Source: Alteromonas stellipolaris
GTDB taxonomy: Bacteria; Pseudomonadota; Gammaproteobacteria; Enterobacterales; Alteromonadaceae
Direction of reading: 5' to 3'
Assembly (NCBI RefSeq): GCF_001562115.1
Contig: NZ_CP013926.1
Coordinates: 3,224,001-3,288,000 of the forward strand
Length of the DNA: 64,000 bases
A program made the position numbers and the translations under genes. The notes beneath the pieces were generated by a model. That model was not told the origin of the DNA and did no database searches. It saw only the letters and a program-made list of their open reading frames with translations. Shown in pieces: positions 61,809-64,000 of the stretch (position 1 is its first letter; each line of letters opens with the position of its first letter).

Positions 61809-64000
61809 ATGAAAAAACAATATACCTCGTATCAAGAAACAATGGCGTTTTTAGAACAAGCTCAGGAAAAATATCCTGAGCTTATTCGCGTGCATAGCAT
61901 TGGAACGACGTGGGAAGGTAGACCAATTATGATGGCGACCCTTTCTGCTAACATTGAAACTGCGGACAGTAAACCCGCTCTGCTTTTTACAGGAACCATC
62001 CATGCTCGCGAGTGGATTGGCAACGAGTTAGCCATTAAGTTTATTGATAACGTGCTAACCAATATTGATCACAACCCATCTATACAACAGGCATTAAGTC
62101 GTAATACCTTATATATGGTGCCTTGTTTAAATCCAGATGGGTTTGAGTATTCTCGTACCCACTTCTCTTTTTGGCGTAAGAATAGACGCGACAACGGCGA
62201 TGGCACCTTTGGTGTAGATTTAAACCGTAATTTTGGTGTTCGCTTTAAGCGTTCTGCTGATACCACGGTAAACACCTACTCAGGCCCAGCGGCTTTTTCT
62301 GAGCCAGAAACTGCTGCCATTCGTGATTTCGTACTTACGCATAAAAACATTACTATTGCGCTAGATTATCACTCGCAAGGTAACGTATTTTTCCCTGCGC
62401 ATAAGTTTAATCACGAGTCTGAAATTGAAGGCACCGACTTAAACGTATTGTGCGCCAATATGAACCGTGAAATCCATAAGGTAACGGGTCGCCAGTACGG
62501 TATACACCGTGGCAAGCCACCTACGAACCTTATCAATGGTAGTGGCCGTGAATATTACTACTCGTTAGGCATTATCTCGGCTGTAGTAGAAGTGGGCACT
62601 CGCAACATTCCTGATTACATGGCGAATATGTCGCAAAGTGTAGATGAAAATGTGCCTGCGGTACTTTACGCACTTTCAGAAGCGAAAAATTATTCAGATG
62701 AAGCACCGGCTCGTGTAGACAATTTCACTATTGAATCTGTGGGCGTTTACGAAGCGACCCTATGCTGGGATTACCCAGAGTCTGATGACATCTATTTTGA
62801 ATTGTATCGTTCTGAAACAGTGAAAAGCCCTTGTCGAGAAGATAATCTTATTGCGATTATTGGCAAGCACACGTTCACAGATGTGCAGCTTAAAAGTGGC
62901 CAAAAATATTTCTACAATATACGTGCGGTTAATAAAGTTACCGATACCAAGTCGCCTTTCAGCCCTGAAATTAAGCTTAAGACCCAGCTATCTGAAGATG
63001 AATATTTCAGAGGCTTGTTCCCGTCGAAACGCGATATCGGTTATGTAGGCCAATATACGCTCGAGAAAAACCGCGACCATTTCGGTTACAACTCATTGTT
63101 TGTAGGTGTGAACAAACGCCGTGGTATTTGTTACGGCGTAATAGCGTTTAATATGGAAAACTTACCTGAAGATGCCCGTATTAAGAACGCGAGTTTTTCC
63201 TTGTACCCGATGAACCGTGTTAACGCGAAAGTAGAGAATTTTGGTGAATGGACGGTGTCTATTCTCGATCCGTCAGAAATTTCTGACATCACAGACTTTA
63301 ACCAAATTCATCAAGCGAAGCCTATTCAAACTCTAGGCGATGAAATTCGCTCAGATAAGTTAACTCAAGGTATCTGGTCACACTGGGATTTAAATGTGGC
63401 CGAGCGCCGCATTATTCGTAAATCTATTAAGAACGGTACCTTGCTGCTCCGCGTTGAAGGCCCGAGAAAACTTCCTCTTGGTGCAGACTCGCAAATGATG
63501 CAATTTGATATTGGTTACGGAAAGTTTGGTTCAGGTATTCATTACCGACCTAACTTGGAAGTTATTTATACCCTTCCAAGCAAACAAGTAGAACTAACTC
63601 CCTCGTCAATCAATACCGTGTCTAAAGCTGAAGTAAAGCAAAATGAACTGCAGTCTGGTTTTGATAAAAACGGTGATGTGGTTTACGGGCAAATGACCTT
63701 CTTAACCGAAAATCTGCCTGATCCTAAGAAAACCGTGATCACCGAAGCCTATTTAACAATGAGCAACGAAAACGCCTTGCCCACATCGCAAGATATTCGT
63801 TTCACCATTGAATTAGCAGGCCTTGAAGATCTTGACTACCAAAGCGTTAAAAATAGAGAGAAAAAAGAGTTTATTGGCTATGAGGTGAGTAACGCTCAAC
63901 TGAAAGACAAAAACTCACACAACTTTATTTTTGACAGTTATTGCCGTGAAGCACTGGAAGAAATGCACGCGAAGCATGTGCCATTTCATTTCGTGGTTCG
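61809..64000 (+). CDS. M14-family zinc carboxypeptidase with FN3 and further beta domains, 3' end cut off
   Basis: ATG at 61809 opens a frame still open at the window end (about 730 residues visible). The M14 domain covers residues 1-290 with zinc ligands H65 and E68 (IHAREW), the NPDGFEYSR and VDLNRNFG segments, H188 (LDYHSQG) and catalytic E261 (VVEVGTRN). A fibronectin-type-III-like domain follows (about 302-390). Beta-sandwich units come next (DNRLRE/CBM96-like pattern with FSLYPMNR, WSHWDLNV and later repeats). There is no signal peptide, so it is cytoplasmic. It is third in the ATP-grasp unit, 13 bases after the second ligase. Confidence 0.85.
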   Translation, partial: MKKQYTSYQETMAFLEQAQEKYPELIRVHSIGTTWEGRPIMMATLSANIETADSKPALLFTGTIHAREWIGNELAIKFIDNVLTNIDHNPSIQQALSRNTLYMVPCLNPDGFEYSRTHFSFWRKNRRDNGDGTFGVDLNRNFGVRFKRSADTTVNTYSGPAAFSEPETAAIRDFVLTHKNITIALDYHSQGNVFFPAHKFNHESEIEGTDLNVLCANMNREIHKVTGRQYGIHRGKPPTNLINGSGREYYYSLGIISAVVEVGTRNIPDYMANMSQSVDENVPAVLYALSEAKNYSDEAPARVDNFTIESVGVYEATLCWDYPESDDIYFELYRSETVKSPCREDNLIAIIGKHTFTDVQLKSGQKYFYNIRAVNKVTDTKSPFSPEIKLKTQLSEDEYFRGLFPSKRDIGYVGQYTLEKNRDHFGYNSLFVGVNKRRGICYGVIAFNMENLPEDARIKNASFSLYPMNRVNAKVENFGEWTVSILDPSEISDITDFNQIHQAKPIQTLGDEIRSDKLTQGIWSHWDLNVAERRIIRKSIKNGTLLLRVEGPRKLPLGADSQMMQFDIGYGKFGSGIHYRPNLEVIYTLPSKQVELTPSSINTVSKAEVKQNELQSGFDKNGDVVYGQMTFLTENLPDPKKTVITEAYLTMSNENALPTSQDIRFTIELAGLEDLDYQSVKNREKKEFIGYEVSNAQLKDKNSHNFIFDSYCREALEEMHAKHVPFHFVV

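Noticed and set aside
1..64000. tRNA, rRNA, CRISPR arrays, insertion sequences, prophage or integrase genes
   Set aside because: I saw no TTCGA-type tRNA arm in proper context, no regularly spaced repeats, and no transposase, integrase or phage structural proteins.

Overview
The window is chromosomal DNA of a marine gammaproteobacterium, most likely an Alteromonas or close Alteromonadaceae relative. This is an inference from the gene families (FadE, LpxL, DUF2780, TcpQ-like and DUF3081 proteins, several TonB-dependent receptors with PepSY partners), the FadR- and Fur-type sites and the moderate base composition. I see no rRNA, tRNA, insertion sequence, prophage or CRISPR array. Genes are dense, on both strands, and many transcription units end in clear hairpins.

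Layout. 1-5.5 kb: the 3' part of glnE, a TcpQ-domain protein, an LpxL-type acyltransferase and two small genes. 5.5-9.9 kb: a three-gene minus-strand operon (RND/MMPL transporter, LolA-like periplasmic protein, outer-membrane barrel) that looks like an envelope lipid-trafficking unit. It is divergent from fadE (10.1-12.4 kb), which has a FadR-like operator just before its start. 12.5-16.7 kb: a small periplasmic protein, a GGDEF-EAL protein, thymidine kinase and a GAF protein. 16.7-27.9 kb: mostly housekeeping genes (LacI-type regulator, upp, small XRE regulator, lipoprotein, WbuC-type cupin, DUF2780, transglutaminase-like pair, YlqF/RbgA GTPase, TrmH/SpoU methyltransferase, seven-iron ferredoxin, FAD-dependent oxidoreductase).

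27.9-36.8 kb is an accessory-looking stretch. It holds a double-glycine-leader peptide precursor with a glycine-rich core and a 12-serine tract, followed by a small protein resembling the ribosomal L7/L12 C-terminal fold. It also holds an 1100-residue surface lipoprotein with PKD-like domains, a stand-alone AraC DNA-binding domain, and an ECF sigma factor / transmembrane Ser/Thr kinase pair. 36.9-41.8 kb: an Orn/Lys/Arg decarboxylase, a crotonase, a Mpo1-like (DUF962) protein and a membrane protein.

42-53.5 kb is an iron/siderophore-uptake island: three TonB-dependent receptors, two PepSY membrane proteins, a small membrane protein and an SDR enzyme, with three Fur-box-like sites. 54-57.9 kb: a YiaA-type membrane protein behind a perfect 26-bp palindrome, a membrane protein, an exported RidA homologue, rlmF, and soxR divergent from a VOC protein. 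57.9-64 kb: an M20 peptidase divergent from a tightly packed unit of two ATP-grasp ligases (the second with an unusual C-terminal helix-hairpin-helix) and a large cytoplasmic M14 carboxypeptidase cut by the window end. This ligase/peptidase unit and the double-glycine peptide locus are the two best candidates for an undescribed system.
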